A DNA stretch of 64,000 bases from Alphaproteobacteria bacterium (GCA_024742735.1 JANSXV010000001.1:960665-1024664); one strand, 5' to 3'. Counted from the first letter of the stretch, positions 30,119 through 39,279 are shown. A program made the numbers and translations. Notes: a model not told the origin generated them from the sequence alone.

Positions 30119-31336
30119 ATGTTGCTGCGTTCCTTCATCACCCTGACGATTATTCTGAGCTGCGCCGGCGCCGCCCAGGCCGGAGATGAGCCCCATCGCC
30201 GTCTCGTGATCGGCGGAGATTGCGCGGCGTGTGAGTTTCAGGGTGCGAACCTGGCCGGCGCGCGCTTCCTCGGCGGAGATTTCAGCAATAGCGATTTCTC
30301 GCGGGCGGAGCTGCTCGGCGCGCACCTGTCGGACATGGTTCTCGATGGGGCGGACTTTGAAGGCGCATCCCTGATCGACGCCCGTCTGGCCAATGTTTCT
30401 CTGGAAGGCGCTGACCTCACGGGCGTTCGCCTGGACCGGGCCCGGCTGCACCGGGTCCGGTTTGAAGGGGCGAACCTTCAGCGTGTGAGCCTGAACGGCG
30501 CGGTCTTGCTGCTGTCCGATCTGACCGGCGCCGATCTGGCGGACGCGGAAGGCGAAGACGCGGTGTTCCGCCAGGCCGATCTGACCGGCGCGGTGCTGCG
30601 CGGCGCCCGCTTTAACGAGGCTCACTTCTTCGGCGCCCGCCTGACCGGCGCTGACCTGCGCTCAGTCCGACTGGAAAACGCCATCATCGAAAACTCTGAT
30701 CTGACCGGCGCAGATCTGCGCGGCGCACGGATGGAGGGCGCACGTTTCGTGGCGGTGAACCTGACCGGCGTCGATATGCGCGGCGCGCAGGGCGTGGAGC
30801 AGGCGATCTTCCGCCACTCCTGCGGCGCCCGGATCGACGGCTTGCCCGACAGCATCCGCCTGCAGCCCTGCTCGACCGAAGGCATTCGCGCCGTTGTGGC
30901 GGCGGTGTCGGTGGACGCCGCGCGCCTGGAACGCCAGCGCGCCGAGATGGAGCGCGCCCGTGAGGCCTTGCGCCACGCCCTCGCGCAGGTCGAGGCTGAG
31001 ACCGCCTTCACCGACTCCTTGCGCACCGAGATGACTGAAGCCCTGCGCGAGGGCTGGGCCGCCGCCGCCGAAGCGCTGGCTGAGGCTGAGGCGGACCTTG
31101 CGGCGACCGGGGCGGCCAGCTGGACGTTCGAGATCAGGCGCGAAGAGATCGGCGAGCCGATCCGGGTGATCCTTGAACAGATCGAAGCGGGCGAATATCC
31201 CCAGGTGGTGATCCGGGCGCGTGAGCCGCGTACGCCTGAGCCCTCGGGGCCGCCTGCCCCGCCCAAGACGCCCGCCGCGCCGGAACCGGCTGAAGATGAC
31301 GGCCGGCGCAGCCTGGATGGAAGCAAGCGCCAGTAG
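30119..31336 (+). CDS. Secreted pentapeptide-repeat protein with C-terminal coiled coil (paralogue B)
   Basis: About 405 aa. Signal peptide (about 1-22, ending AQA), CAAC cap, a long run of some 35-40 pentapeptide repeats (FQGANLAGARFLGGDFSNSDFSRAELLG ... ADLRGARMEGARFVAVNLTGVDMRGA) and the same SCG...QPCS closing cap as the preceding gene. A C-terminal extension follows with an Ala/Glu/Arg coiled coil (about 265-330) and a Pro-rich tail. The ATG at 30119 is preferred to an upstream GTG. Likely periplasmic; function unknown. Confidence 0.85.
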   Translation: MLLRSFITLTIILSCAGAAQAGDEPHRRLVIGGDCAACEFQGANLAGARFLGGDFSNSDFSRAELLGAHLSDMVLDGADFEGASLIDARLANVSLEGADLTGVRLDRARLHRVRFEGANLQRVSLNGAVLLLSDLTGADLADAEGEDAVFRQADLTGAVLRGARFNEAHFFGARLTGADLRSVRLENAIIENSDLTGADLRGARMEGARFVAVNLTGVDMRGAQGVEQAIFRHSCGARIDGLPDSIRLQPCSTEGIRAVVAAVSVDAARLERQRAEMERAREALRHALAQVEAETAFTDSLRTEMTEALREGWAAAAEALAEAEADLAATGAASWTFEIRREEIGEPIRVILEQIEAGEYPQVVIRAREPRTPEPSGPPAPPKTPAAPEPAEDDGRRSLDGSKRQ

Positions 31337-31367
31337 GCGCCGCCCGCGACCGCGAAGCCTTGCGGGG

Positions 31368-33185
31368 CTAGCCCTTCTTTTCGTCCGGAATGACCGTGCG
31401 CAGGTGCAGCTCGCGCAGCTGACGCATCTCGGCCGGCGCCGGTGCGTTCATCATCAGGTCGCGGGCCTGCTGGTCCTTGGGGAACATGACGACTTCGCGC
31501 AGATTCTCTTCGCCCGCCAGCAGCATGACGATGCGGTCCACGCCCGGCGCGATGCCGCCGTGGGGCGGCGCGCCGTAGCGGAAGGCGTTCAGCATGCCGC
31601 CGAAGGCCTCTTCGACCACGTCCGGTCCGTAACCGGCGAACTCGAACGCCTTCAGCATCACGTCAGGACGGTGGTTCCGGATCGCGCCCGAGGACAGCTC
31701 CACCCCGTTGCACACGATGTCATACTGGTAGGCCTTCAGACCCAGCAGCGTCTCGTGATCGCCCGCGTCCAGCGCCATGAAGGCCTCGGCGTCCATCTGC
31801 GGCATGGAGAAGGGGTTGTGGGAGAACTCCACTTTCTTCTCGTCCTCGTCCCACTCATACATGGGGAAGTCGACGATCCAGCAGAACTTGAACACGCCCT
31901 CTTCATAAAGGCCCAGCTCACGGCCGACCCGGTCACGCGCACGGCCGGCGAAGGCGACGAAGTCCTTGGGTTCGCCGGCGGCGAAGAAGCACGCGTCGCC
32001 GGGCTTCAGACCCAGCTGGCTGCGGATCGCCTCGGTGCGCTCGGGCCCGATATTCTTCGCGATGGGACCGGCGCCCTCGATCGCGCCGTTCTCTTCGCGC
32101 CAGAAGATGTAACCGAGACCCGGCTGGCCCTCTTCCTTCTGGGCCCAGCTGTTCATCCGGTCGCAGAACGCCCGGGAGCCGCCGTTCGGCGCGGGGATGG
32201 CGCGCACTTCGACTTTCGGGTTCTTCTCGATCATGCCGGCGAAGACCTTGAAGCCCGAGCCGGCGAAGTGCTCGGTCACAGGCTCCATGACGATCGGGTT
32301 GCGCAAGTCCGGCTTGTCGGAGCCGTACTTCGCCATCGCCTCGGCGTAGGGGATGCGCGGGAACGGCGCAGGCGTCACCGCCGTCTCGCCGGAAAACTCG
32401 TCGAACACGCCATGCAGCACCGGCTCGATGGCGGCGAACACGTCTTCCTGGTCGACGAAGCTCATCTCCATGTCGAGCTGGTAGAACTCGCCCGGCGCCC
32501 GGTCGGCGCGGGCATCCTCGTCACGGAAGCAGGGCGCGATCTGGAAGTAGCGGTCAAAGCCCGCAACCATGATCAGCTGCTTGAACTGCTGGGGCGCCTG
32601 GGGCAGCGCGTAGAACTTGCCCGGATGAAGGCGGGACGGCACCAGGAAGTCGCGCGCGCCTTCAGGAGAAGAGGCCGTCAGGATCGGCGTCTGGTATTCC
32701 AGGAAGCCCTGTTCGACCATGCGGCGGCGCAGAGAGTCGATGATCTGGCTGCGCAGCACGATGCGCTTGTGCAGGCTTTCCCGGCGCAGATCGATATAGC
32801 GGTGCTTCAGGCGGACCTCCTCAGACCAGTCCGGCTCGCCAAACACCGGCAGCGGAAGCTCCTCGGCGGCGGACTGAACCTCCAGCGTGTCGACCACCAG
32901 CTCCACCTCGCCGGTGGGCAGGTTCTTGTTCACGGTCTCGGCTGAACGGGCCACGACCTTGCCGGTCACCGTCACGACGCTCTCCGCGCGCATGCGCTCC
33001 AGCGTGGCGAAGTTCGCGTTGTCCGGCTCCAGCACGCACTGCGTCAGGCCGTAATGGTCGCGCAGGTCCACGAACAAGAGACCGCCATGGTCGCGCTTGC
33101 GGTGGATCCAGCCGGACAGACGCGCGGTCTCGCCCACATGGGCGGCGCGCAGTTCAGAGCAGGTGTGCGTGCGATAGGCGTGCAT
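31368..33185 (-). CDS. aspS: Aspartyl-tRNA synthetase
   Basis: A 605-aa class II aminoacyl-tRNA synthetase of the bacterial type: OB-fold anticodon-binding domain (1-105; [29 protein letters not shown]), catalytic core with motif 2 [25 protein letters not shown] and motif 3 [17 protein letters not shown], and the bacterial GAD insertion. The start at 33185 gives the family N-terminus [13 protein letters not shown]. Discriminating versus Asp/Asn-charging specificity cannot be decided here. Confidence 0.98.
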   Translation of the reverse strand: MHAYRTHTCSELRAAHVGETARLSGWIHRKRDHGGLLFVDLRDHYGLTQCVLEPDNANFATLERMRAESVVTVTGKVVARSAETVNKNLPTGEVELVVDTLEVQSAAEELPLPVFGEPDWSEEVRLKHRYIDLRRESLHKRIVLRSQIIDSLRRRMVEQGFLEYQTPILTASSPEGARDFLVPSRLHPGKFYALPQAPQQFKQLIMVAGFDRYFQIAPCFRDEDARADRAPGEFYQLDMEMSFVDQEDVFAAIEPVLHGVFDEFSGETAVTPAPFPRIPYAEAMAKYGSDKPDLRNPIVMEPVTEHFAGSGFKVFAGMIEKNPKVEVRAIPAPNGGSRAFCDRMNSWAQKEEGQPGLGYIFWREENGAIEGAGPIAKNIGPERTEAIRSQLGLKPGDACFFAAGEPKDFVAFAGRARDRVGRELGLYEEGVFKFCWIVDFPMYEWDEDEKKVEFSHNPFSMPQMDAEAFMALDAGDHETLLGLKAYQYDIVCNGVELSSGAIRNHRPDVMLKAFEFAGYGPDVVEEAFGGMLNAFRYGAPPHGGIAPGVDRIVMLLAGEENLREVVMFPKDQQARDLMMNAPAPAEMRQLRELHLRTVIPDEKKG

Positions 33186-33404
33186 GATCGGGCTTGGTCC
33201 TGACAGCAAATCGGAAGGGAATAAGTCGCGTGCGGAAAAGCACCCGACAGCCCCTCCCTGTCAAGGTGGAGCAGCTGGGCCGGGCAGCGGAGCGCCGTCA
33301 TGGATCGGGCCGGACGGGGCAAGACCGGGCTGGAAACAAGTTGGCAGGGCCCGCATCGGCGCACTAGTGTTCAGGTTGAAGAATTCGCGTATGGAGCGGC
33401 GGAC

Positions 33405-34262
33405 ATGGACGCGTCTTCCAGCGGCCCTCCGGCGGTCGACCCCGCGATCGCCGCCATCGTCGAGGCCTTTGAGGCCTCCGGGCAGCCTTACCTAATTGTG
33501 AACGAACATCATGAAGTGGACTGGCATCGCCATGTGTCCGCCTGCATTCTTGATGCGGTCAGCGCGCGCCGCCCCATGATGTTCGGCGGTGAAAACATTC
33601 CGCAGGCCTTCCACACAGACTTCGGAACTCTTCGAGTCCCGGTGGGCGTGTTTCCGGCCTATCGCGCCTCACCGTTCTACCAGCACATCTGGCGCGTCGC
33701 GATCCGTTATGATCTCCCGGTGTTCGGATATGATCAGGCCGACACGGAGCTGACCGACGCCGAACTGGTGGCGCAGGGTGTCCAAGTCGACGCAATCAAC
33801 CGGCGCGAGCGCACGGCGGCTGAATACGTTCTGCAATACACCGCGCCGCTGCCTGATCACGGCGTCTATCTCCATGTCGGCTTCGCGCATGCCAGCGAGA
33901 CCATCAACTTCAACCCCGAAGGCATGGCCGGCTGGCTCGCCGGACATCTTCGCATGATCACGGGCGAGGATCCGGTCACCGTCTATCAGCTCGCTGCTGA
34001 CCGCTGGGACTGGTACGAGGAGCGCGGACGTTTCGAATTCAATCCGGAGGCCTGCGCGGCCATGGAGAACAAGACCGTGGTGGTGCGATCCCATGAGGGC
34101 GTCATCGGCTGCGTGGACCGGGCGTTGATGCCCGCACGACAGGATGTCGACTTCCTCTGGCTGGATCCCGTCGAGCCGGGGCCGGACCCCGACCTGCCGG
34201 AGTGGCTTTGTCCGGCCTGGCGGGCCGATTACGACACGACCAGGCCAGCGGCGGAGCGCTGA
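33405..34262 (+). CDS. Hypothetical protein, faintly EreA/ChaN-like
   Basis: A 285-aa cytosolic protein. The ATG at 33405 has GGAG 8 nt upstream. The beginning PYLIVNEHHEVDWHRHVSACILDAVSARR and the later YLHVGFAHASETINFNPEGMAGWLAGHLRMITGEDPVTVYQ resemble the histidine/glutamate-bearing strands of erythromycin-esterase-like or ChaN/TraB-like folds. This is a weak pattern match only. No signal peptide. It lies 42 nt upstream of the acyltransferase gene on the same strand. Confidence 0.65.
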   Translation: MDASSSGPPAVDPAIAAIVEAFEASGQPYLIVNEHHEVDWHRHVSACILDAVSARRPMMFGGENIPQAFHTDFGTLRVPVGVFPAYRASPFYQHIWRVAIRYDLPVFGYDQADTELTDAELVAQGVQVDAINRRERTAAEYVLQYTAPLPDHGVYLHVGFAHASETINFNPEGMAGWLAGHLRMITGEDPVTVYQLAADRWDWYEERGRFEFNPEACAAMENKTVVVRSHEGVIGCVDRALMPARQDVDFLWLDPVEPGPDPDLPEWLCPAWRADYDTTRPAAER

Positions 34263-34303
34263 GCGCGCTTGCTCCGCTCTGCGCCCCGCCTACTCTCGCG
34301 GTC

Positions 34304-35026
34304 ATGAGAGCGCAGATTTTTCACACAGGCTTCTGGGCGCTGGCGGGAACGCTGGCGATCGTGTGTTCGCCGATCCTTCTGCTGCCTGGACGCGGTCCGG
34401 CGGTGGCGGCCATCGGGCTCTACGCCAAAGCTTTTCGGGTCTGGCTGCGCATCTGCGGCGTCAGCATCGAGTATCGCGGGCTGGAGCATCTGGACGGGCT
34501 GGGCCCCGCCGTATTCGCGGCCAAGCACCAGTCCTATGGCGACGGGCTGTGTCACATCGCACGCGATCAGGACCTCGCCTACGTCATCGGCGACCACATG
34601 CTGCGCTTTCCCGTGGTGGGGCTGTATCTGAAGAAGGCCGAAGCCGTAGTGGTCGACGATGCGGCGGGCCGGCGCGCCGGCGGCGCGTTCGATGACGGCG
34701 CCGGGCGCCTTGCCGCGGATGGCCGCAGCGCACTCATCTTCCCCGAAGGCGGGCTGACCCCGGTGGGCGGCGGACGGCGCTTCCGCCGCGGCGCCTGGAA
34801 GCTCGCCCGCGCCCTCAATCGTCCCGTCGTGCCGGTGGCGACGAATCTGGGCTGTTTCTGGCCCGAGCAGGAGCGGGTTCTCAACCCGGGCTGCGCAGTG
34901 ATCGAGTTTCTCGAACCGATCCAGCCCGGCGAGGACGCGAAGGCCTTCACCGAACAGTTGCAGACGCGGGTGAATGACCGCACCCGCGCGCTCGAAGCGG
35001 AAGCCCGCACCACGAGCCAGGGATAG
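34304..35026 (+). CDS. 1-acyl-sn-glycerol-3-phosphate acyltransferase-like (PlsC family) 1
   Basis: A 240-aa membrane-associated acyltransferase. An N-terminal hydrophobic helix (about 7-35) precedes the PlsC domain: HX4D as KHQSYGDG, a VIGDHMLRFPVVGLYLKK block and the glycerophosphate-binding IFPEGGLTPVGGG. The preceding His is followed by QSYG rather than the common QS-W variants, as in its paralogue 1 kb downstream. A TetR-type operator palindrome begins right after the stop, and the same motif precedes tetR, so the locus is probably co-regulated. Substrate chain and headgroup unknown. Confidence 0.88.
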   Translation: MRAQIFHTGFWALAGTLAIVCSPILLLPGRGPAVAAIGLYAKAFRVWLRICGVSIEYRGLEHLDGLGPAVFAAKHQSYGDGLCHIARDQDLAYVIGDHMLRFPVVGLYLKKAEAVVVDDAAGRRAGGAFDDGAGRLAADGRSALIFPEGGLTPVGGGRRFRRGAWKLARALNRPVVPVATNLGCFWPEQERVLNPGCAVIEFLEPIQPGEDAKAFTEQLQTRVNDRTRALEAEARTTSQG

Positions 35027-35048
35027 AAAGTGAGCGCTCACTCACTTT
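35027..35048. promoter_or_regulatory. Palindromic operator 1 (AGTGAGCGCTCACT)
   Basis: Perfect 14-bp palindrome AGTGAGCGCTCACT at 35029-35042, immediately after the acyltransferase stop codon, with an extra CACTTT extension. Shares the GTGAGTGA-n-CG-n-TCACTCAC pattern with two sites just upstream of tetR. Confidence 0.65.
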
Positions 35049-35115
35049 GAGCCGACGCGCAAAGCATCAGGCTCCGCGCTGGCGGCGAGCCCCGGGGGCC
35101 AGAATGACCAGAGGC

Positions 35116-35203
35116 GCTTCGCGACAGAACACGCGAAACGCTTCGCGGCAGAACGCCCGAAGCGCTTCCCGACAGACGAAGCGAAGCACTTCGCAACAGA
35201 ACA
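35116..35203. repeat. 24-bp tandem repeat, about 3.7 copies
   Basis: Units at 35116-35139, 35140-35163, 35164-35187 and a partial at 35188-35203. Each unit begins GCTTCGCG or close variant, followed by CAGAAC and a GCGAA(A/G)C end. Because the period is a multiple of three, frames on both strands translate to octapeptide repeats (ASRQN-type), but no ribosome-binding site or domain supports a gene. It lies between operator sites in the 339-nt gap upstream of tetR. Confidence 0.85.
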
Positions 35204-35228
35204 AGGTGAGTGAACGCTCACTCACCTT
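35203..35228. promoter_or_regulatory. Palindromic operator 2
   Basis: A 26-bp near-perfect palindrome: AAGGTGAGTGA, a central AACG, then TCACTCACCTT with only the central bases asymmetric. Matches the operator motif at 35029 and 35261. About 140 nt upstream of the tetR start. Confidence 0.7.
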
Positions 35229-35260
35229 GACTCGCCCGACTCGATCTGGCATCAAGCGTT

Positions 35261-35281
35261 TGTGAGTGAGCGTTCACTTAC
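35261..35281. promoter_or_regulatory. Palindromic operator 3
   Basis: GTGAGTGAGCG / TTCACTTAC, an imperfect copy of the same palindrome, 85-105 nt before the tetR ATG. Placement relative to two other copies suggests autoregulation by the adjacent TetR protein. Confidence 0.7.
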
Positions 35282-35365
35282 CGCAATGCGCCGATCGCAC
35301 CGCTCGGAACCTGAGTGGGAGCGGTCACAGGACACCCTTCGTGCGGGTCGCACAGGAGACGCAGA

Positions 35366-35995
35366 ATGGCCGGATCTGTCGGCATGAGTGAGAGAGCCCT
35401 GCTGGGCGAGGATGTGCGCGGGGTGACCGCCACCCATGGCACAGCCAAGGCGCGGATCGAGCGCGCAGCGCTCGGACTGTTCGCGACGCGGGGCGTGGAC
35501 GGGGTCTCCACCCGGGAGATCGCCGCCGAGGCCGGTCTGTCAGAGGGCTCGATCTACAAGAATTTCGACAGCAAGGACGCGCTGGCCGAGACCCTGTTCG
35601 AGGCCATTCACGCCCGGCTGTACGCCCTGGTGAAGACCGCCATCGCGGAGAGCGCGGACTTTGAAGACGCTGTACGCCGGGTCGTGGCGGCCTATTGCGA
35701 CGCGGCGGACTCAGACCGCACGCTGTTCGAGTATCACCTCACCCACATGTTCCGTTTCGGCCAGATTGACCGTCCCGGCCGGCCCGATCCCACCGCCCTC
35801 ATCGCCGCACGCATCGCCGAGGCCATGACGGCCGGCGACTGCCCGGACGGCGACGCCGAAATCAAGGCCGCCGCCGCCCTGGGCGTGGTGCTGCAGCCGG
35901 CCGCCCACCGCATGGCCGGACGCTTCTCCATCGCCATGGCGAGCCGGGCCGACGCCCTCGCCCGCGCGGCGCTGGCCGCCATTCAGGAAGCCTGA
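35366..35995 (+). CDS. TetR/AcrR-family transcriptional regulator
   Basis: A 209-aa regulator. The N-terminal HTH (about 27-72) reads TAKARIERAALGLFATRGVDGVSTREIAAEAGLSEGSIYKNFDSKDALAETLFEAI, the classic TetR pattern. The C-terminal ligand-binding domain is helical. The ATG at 35366 has AGGAG 7 nt upstream; ATG at 35384 is an alternative. It is flanked by two acyltransferase genes and preceded by matching palindromes, so it probably represses the lipid-remodelling operon in response to an acyl ligand (inference). Confidence 0.92.
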   Translation: MAGSVGMSERALLGEDVRGVTATHGTAKARIERAALGLFATRGVDGVSTREIAAEAGLSEGSIYKNFDSKDALAETLFEAIHARLYALVKTAIAESADFEDAVRRVVAAYCDAADSDRTLFEYHLTHMFRFGQIDRPGRPDPTALIAARIAEAMTAGDCPDGDAEIKAAAALGVVLQPAAHRMAGRFSIAMASRADALARAALAAIQEA

Positions 35996-36030
35996 CCATC
36001 ATGACCGATTTCACCCGAGAGGAGGCCGCC

Positions 36031-36777
36031 ATGGCCGAACCTGTCCAACGCCCCGTGTCCGTCTGGATCCGCTCCATCGCCTATTTTATCGCCTACTGGC
36101 TGATCACGGCGAACTTCGCGATCCTGTGCACGTTTCTGGCGCTCATGCCGGGCCGGAAGATTCTGGGCTGGGGCCTTCAGCTCTACGGCTCGGCCCAGCT
36201 GACTGCGCTGAAATACATCGCCGGCGTCCATGTCGAGGTGCGCGGCAAGGAGCGCCTGCCGTCCGAGCCTGTGGTGATCGGCGCCAAGCACCAGAGCTGG
36301 GGCGACGGTTTCGTCATGCTCGCCCACATCGCCCAGATTTCCTTCGTGGCCGGCGACCACCTGTACAAGTTTCCGCTCGTCGGCCGGATCCTGAAGAAGA
36401 TCGGGGCCATCGTCCTGTCCAATCAGGGCGGCGAGGAAGCCCGCACCCGGCTGGAGGACGGCATGAAATCCCTGCAGGCCGACCGCCGCGACGTGCTGAT
36501 CTATCCTGAAGGTCACCTGGCAAGGCCCGGCGAGAAGCACCGCTACCGCACCGGTGTCTGGCGTCTGTATGACGCACTGGAGCGCCCCTGCGCGCCGGTC
36601 GCGACCAATCTGGGCCTTGCCTGGGACCAGCAGAGCTTCTTCAAGACGCCCGGCCGGGTCGTGGTGGAGTTCCTTGATCCGATCGAACCGGGGCTGGACA
36701 AGGACGCGTTCATGGAGAGGCTGGAGCGGGTTGTGGAATCGCGCACCGACGCGCTGGTCGCAGAGGGACTGCGCTGA
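36031..36777 (+). CDS. 1-acyl-sn-glycerol-3-phosphate acyltransferase-like (PlsC family) 2
   Basis: A 248-aa PlsC-family enzyme with an N-terminal membrane helix (about 15-42), HX4D in KHQSWGDG, GDHLYKFPLVGRILKKIGAIVLSN, and IYPEGHLARPGEKHRYRTG. Start at 36031 because AGGAGG lies 5 nt upstream; an in-frame ATG at 36001 has only a weaker site. Its stop overlaps the MFS start (TGATG), indicating coupling. Together with the LplT-like transporter it parallels the Aas-LplT lysophospholipid re-acylation system of enterobacteria (functional inference). Confidence 0.9.
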   Translation: MAEPVQRPVSVWIRSIAYFIAYWLITANFAILCTFLALMPGRKILGWGLQLYGSAQLTALKYIAGVHVEVRGKERLPSEPVVIGAKHQSWGDGFVMLAHIAQISFVAGDHLYKFPLVGRILKKIGAIVLSNQGGEEARTRLEDGMKSLQADRRDVLIYPEGHLARPGEKHRYRTGVWRLYDALERPCAPVATNLGLAWDQQSFFKTPGRVVVEFLDPIEPGLDKDAFMERLERVVESRTDALVAEGLR

Positions 36778-38078
36778 TGAGCCTGAAACTCGCCGTCTCC
36801 CTCATGGGCCAGCGCCGCTATGTGCCCATGTGGGTCGCGCAGGTGTTCGGCGCCTTCAACGATAATCTGTTCCGCTGGTCGCTGGTGGTGCTGGCGACCT
36901 TCTCCGGCCTGACGGTCATGGACCTGCCGCCGGACCAGATGACGCCCATCGCCGCGACCATCTTCACCCTGCCGATCTTCCTGTTTTCGGCCATGGCCGG
37001 CCAGGTCGCCGACCGGTACGACCGCATGAAGATCATGCGGGTGCTGAAATTCGCCGAGATCTTTCTGATGATCGCCGCAGCGATCGGCTTCATCCTCGAG
37101 CTGCCCTACGTGCTGCTCTTCGTGCTGTTCATGATGGGGGTCCAGACCGCCTTCTTCATCCCGGCGCGCACTTCGGCCATGCCGACCCTGCTGGAGCCTT
37201 CAGAGCTGGTGACGGCCAACGCCATGATGTCGGGACCCATCAACGTGGCGATCCTGGGCGGCGCCATCGGGGCGACCTTGATGATCACCCAGAGCTGGGG
37301 GCCTTACGCGGTCGGGGGCATTCTCATCGTCATGGCGGTTCTGGGCTGGCTCGGCGCACGCCAGGGCACGCCTGCGCCGGCCTATGACCCGAGCCTGAAG
37401 ATCCGCTTCAACATCATCGCTGAAACCGCGCGCATGGTCGCCTTCCTGTGGCGGGCCAAGGATGTCCTGCGCCCGGCGGTCGGCGTCGCCTGGTTCTGGA
37501 TGCTCAGCGCCGCGGTGCTGACGGTCCTGCCCCTGTTCGCGCGCAACATCCTCGGCGCCGACGAGGGCGTGGTGGCGATCTTCCAGGTTCTGTTCACGCT
37601 GGGCGCGGTGACCGGCGCGCTGCTGTGCGGGGTGCTGAACCGGGGCGAGGACGCGCTGATCTTCACCGTTATCGGCGCATGCGGTCTGGTGATCTTCCCC
37701 GCCGACATAGCGCTCTACACGGCGGGCTGGAGCCCGGACAGCGAGCTGATGAACGTCGCCGCTTTTCTTGAAGCGCCGGAGCATCGCCGGATCCTCATCG
37801 ACCTGTTCATGGCAGCTGCGTCCGGGGGGCTGTTCCTGGTCCCGCTCCAGGCCATGGCCCAGCGCCGGGCCGACCCGGAGCGGCGCGGGCGCCTGCTGGC
37901 GGCCAGCGGCATCCTGAACGGGGCCGCCGCGACGCTGGGTCCCTTCATCCTGTTCGTGCTCGCGCGCACCGGTCTGCCGGTCTACGCCGCCTTCTGGTTC
38001 GTCTCGGCCGGTTCGCTTGTCGCCGCGGGATATTTCACCTGGCGCATGATGGTCCGGGCTAAGACGAAAACGGCGTGA
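36777..38078 (+). CDS. MFS transporter, lysophospholipid transporter LplT-like
   Basis: A 433-aa major facilitator with about 12 membrane helices. FGAFNDNLFRWSLVVLATFSGL near the N-terminus and the AGQVADRYDRMKIMRVLKFAEIF loop (MFS motif A-like) are typical of the LplT/AmpG-like branch that is often fused to or encoded beside PlsC-type acyltransferases. Translational overlap with the acyltransferase gene supports a flippase-acyltransferase pair that salvages lysophospholipids at the inner membrane. Confidence 0.85.
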   Translation: MSLKLAVSLMGQRRYVPMWVAQVFGAFNDNLFRWSLVVLATFSGLTVMDLPPDQMTPIAATIFTLPIFLFSAMAGQVADRYDRMKIMRVLKFAEIFLMIAAAIGFILELPYVLLFVLFMMGVQTAFFIPARTSAMPTLLEPSELVTANAMMSGPINVAILGGAIGATLMITQSWGPYAVGGILIVMAVLGWLGARQGTPAPAYDPSLKIRFNIIAETARMVAFLWRAKDVLRPAVGVAWFWMLSAAVLTVLPLFARNILGADEGVVAIFQVLFTLGAVTGALLCGVLNRGEDALIFTVIGACGLVIFPADIALYTAGWSPDSELMNVAAFLEAPEHRRILIDLFMAAASGGLFLVPLQAMAQRRADPERRGRLLAASGILNGAAATLGPFILFVLARTGLPVYAAFWFVSAGSLVAAGYFTWRMMVRAKTKTA

Positions 38079-38124
38079 CGCGCCCCCTCGCCAAACGCCG
38101 CGGCGAGCGCTAAGCACGCAGGCC

Positions 38125-39279
38125 ATGGAATGGATCACCGACACCGACTCGCTCGCTAGCGCCTGCGCCGATCTCGCCAGGGCCGAATTCGTCGCCGTGG
38201 ACACCGAGTTCATGCGCGAAACCACCTTCTGGCCCAAGCTCTGCCTGATCCAGGCGGCCGGCGGCGACAGGGAGGTGCTGATCGATCCGCTGGCCGAGGG
38301 CCTCGATCTGGAGCCGTTCTGGGCGCTGATGCGCGATGAGAAGGTCTTGAAGGTCTTCCACGCCTGCCGCCAGGACATCGAGATCTTCTACCACCAGGGC
38401 GGCGAACTGATCCCGCGCCCCATGTTCGACAGCCAGGTCGCGGCCATGGCGGTGGGGCTGGGCGATTCCATCAGCTACGACAATCTGGTGCGGGCCCTGC
38501 TGGGTGAAGGTGTGGACAAGGGCTCGCGCTTCACCGACTGGTCGCGCCGGCCGCTCTCGGACAAGCAGGCCGAATATGCGCTCGCCGATGTGACGCTGCT
38601 GCGCGATCTCTTCCCGATCCTGCGCCAGAAACTCCAGGACGTCGGGCGGGAGGCCTGGCTGACCGAGGAAATGAAGACCGTCACCGATCCGGCGACCTAT
38701 CGCATGGATCCCAAGGATGCCTGGAAGCGCCTGAAGCTGCGCAAGACCACGCCGAAATGGCTCGCCGCCCTGAAGGCCGCTGCGGAGTGGCGCGAGACCG
38801 AGGCCCAGACCCGGGACATCCCGCGCAACCGCATCATCAAGGATGACGGTCTGTATGAAATCGCCCACGCCGCCCCGACCAGCCCGGAGGAGCTGTCTCA
38901 CCTGCGCGCCGTCCCCAAGGGGTTCGAGCGCTCCAAGCCGGCCGAGCGCCTGATCGAGGCGTTGAACGCAGCCCTGGAAGACCCCAAGGCCCACGCGCCC
39001 AAGATCGAGAAGCAGAAGCCTGCCCCGCCCAATGCCGGTCCGATCCTGGAAATGCTGAAGCTATTCCTGAAAGTGGTCGCCGAGCAGGAGGGCGTGGCCG
39101 CCCGTCTTATCGCGACGGTCCCCGATCTCGAACAGCTGGCGGCTGACGATGAGGCCGACATTCCCGCTCTGAAAGGCTGGCGCCGTCAGGTCTTCGGCGC
39201 CGAGGCGATCCGCCTGAAGAAGGGTGAGCTGGCGCTGGTTCTGGAGAACGGCCGCGTCGAGGCTGTCGAACTGGAATAG
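38125..39279 (+). CDS. rnd: Ribonuclease D
   Basis: A 384-aa 3'-5' exoribonuclease involved in tRNA 3' maturation. DEDDy exonuclease domain: Asp26/Glu28 in FVAVDTEFMRE, motif II in KVLKVFHACRQDIEIFY, and motif III YALADVTLLRDLFPIL. The C-terminal HRDC domains are around 205-285 (PKWLAALKAAAEWRETEAQTRDIPRNRIIKDDGLYEIAHAAP) and 300-370. Length is normal. Confidence 0.97.
   Translation: MEWITDTDSLASACADLARAEFVAVDTEFMRETTFWPKLCLIQAAGGDREVLIDPLAEGLDLEPFWALMRDEKVLKVFHACRQDIEIFYHQGGELIPRPMFDSQVAAMAVGLGDSISYDNLVRALLGEGVDKGSRFTDWSRRPLSDKQAEYALADVTLLRDLFPILRQKLQDVGREAWLTEEMKTVTDPATYRMDPKDAWKRLKLRKTTPKWLAALKAAAEWRETEAQTRDIPRNRIIKDDGLYEIAHAAPTSPEELSHLRAVPKGFERSKPAERLIEALNAALEDPKAHAPKIEKQKPAPPNAGPILEMLKLFLKVVAEQEGVAARLIATVPDLEQLAADDEADIPALKGWRRQVFGAEAIRLKKGELALVLENGRVEAVELE

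Noticed and set aside
35116..35203. CRISPR array
   Set aside because: The 24-bp units are contiguous with no unique spacers and no cas genes are present.
35047..35265. A 72-aa gene with octapeptide repeats (and a 62-aa antisense counterpart)
   Set aside because: Both are translations of the 24-bp minisatellite and operator region; no ribosome-binding site or domain supports either.
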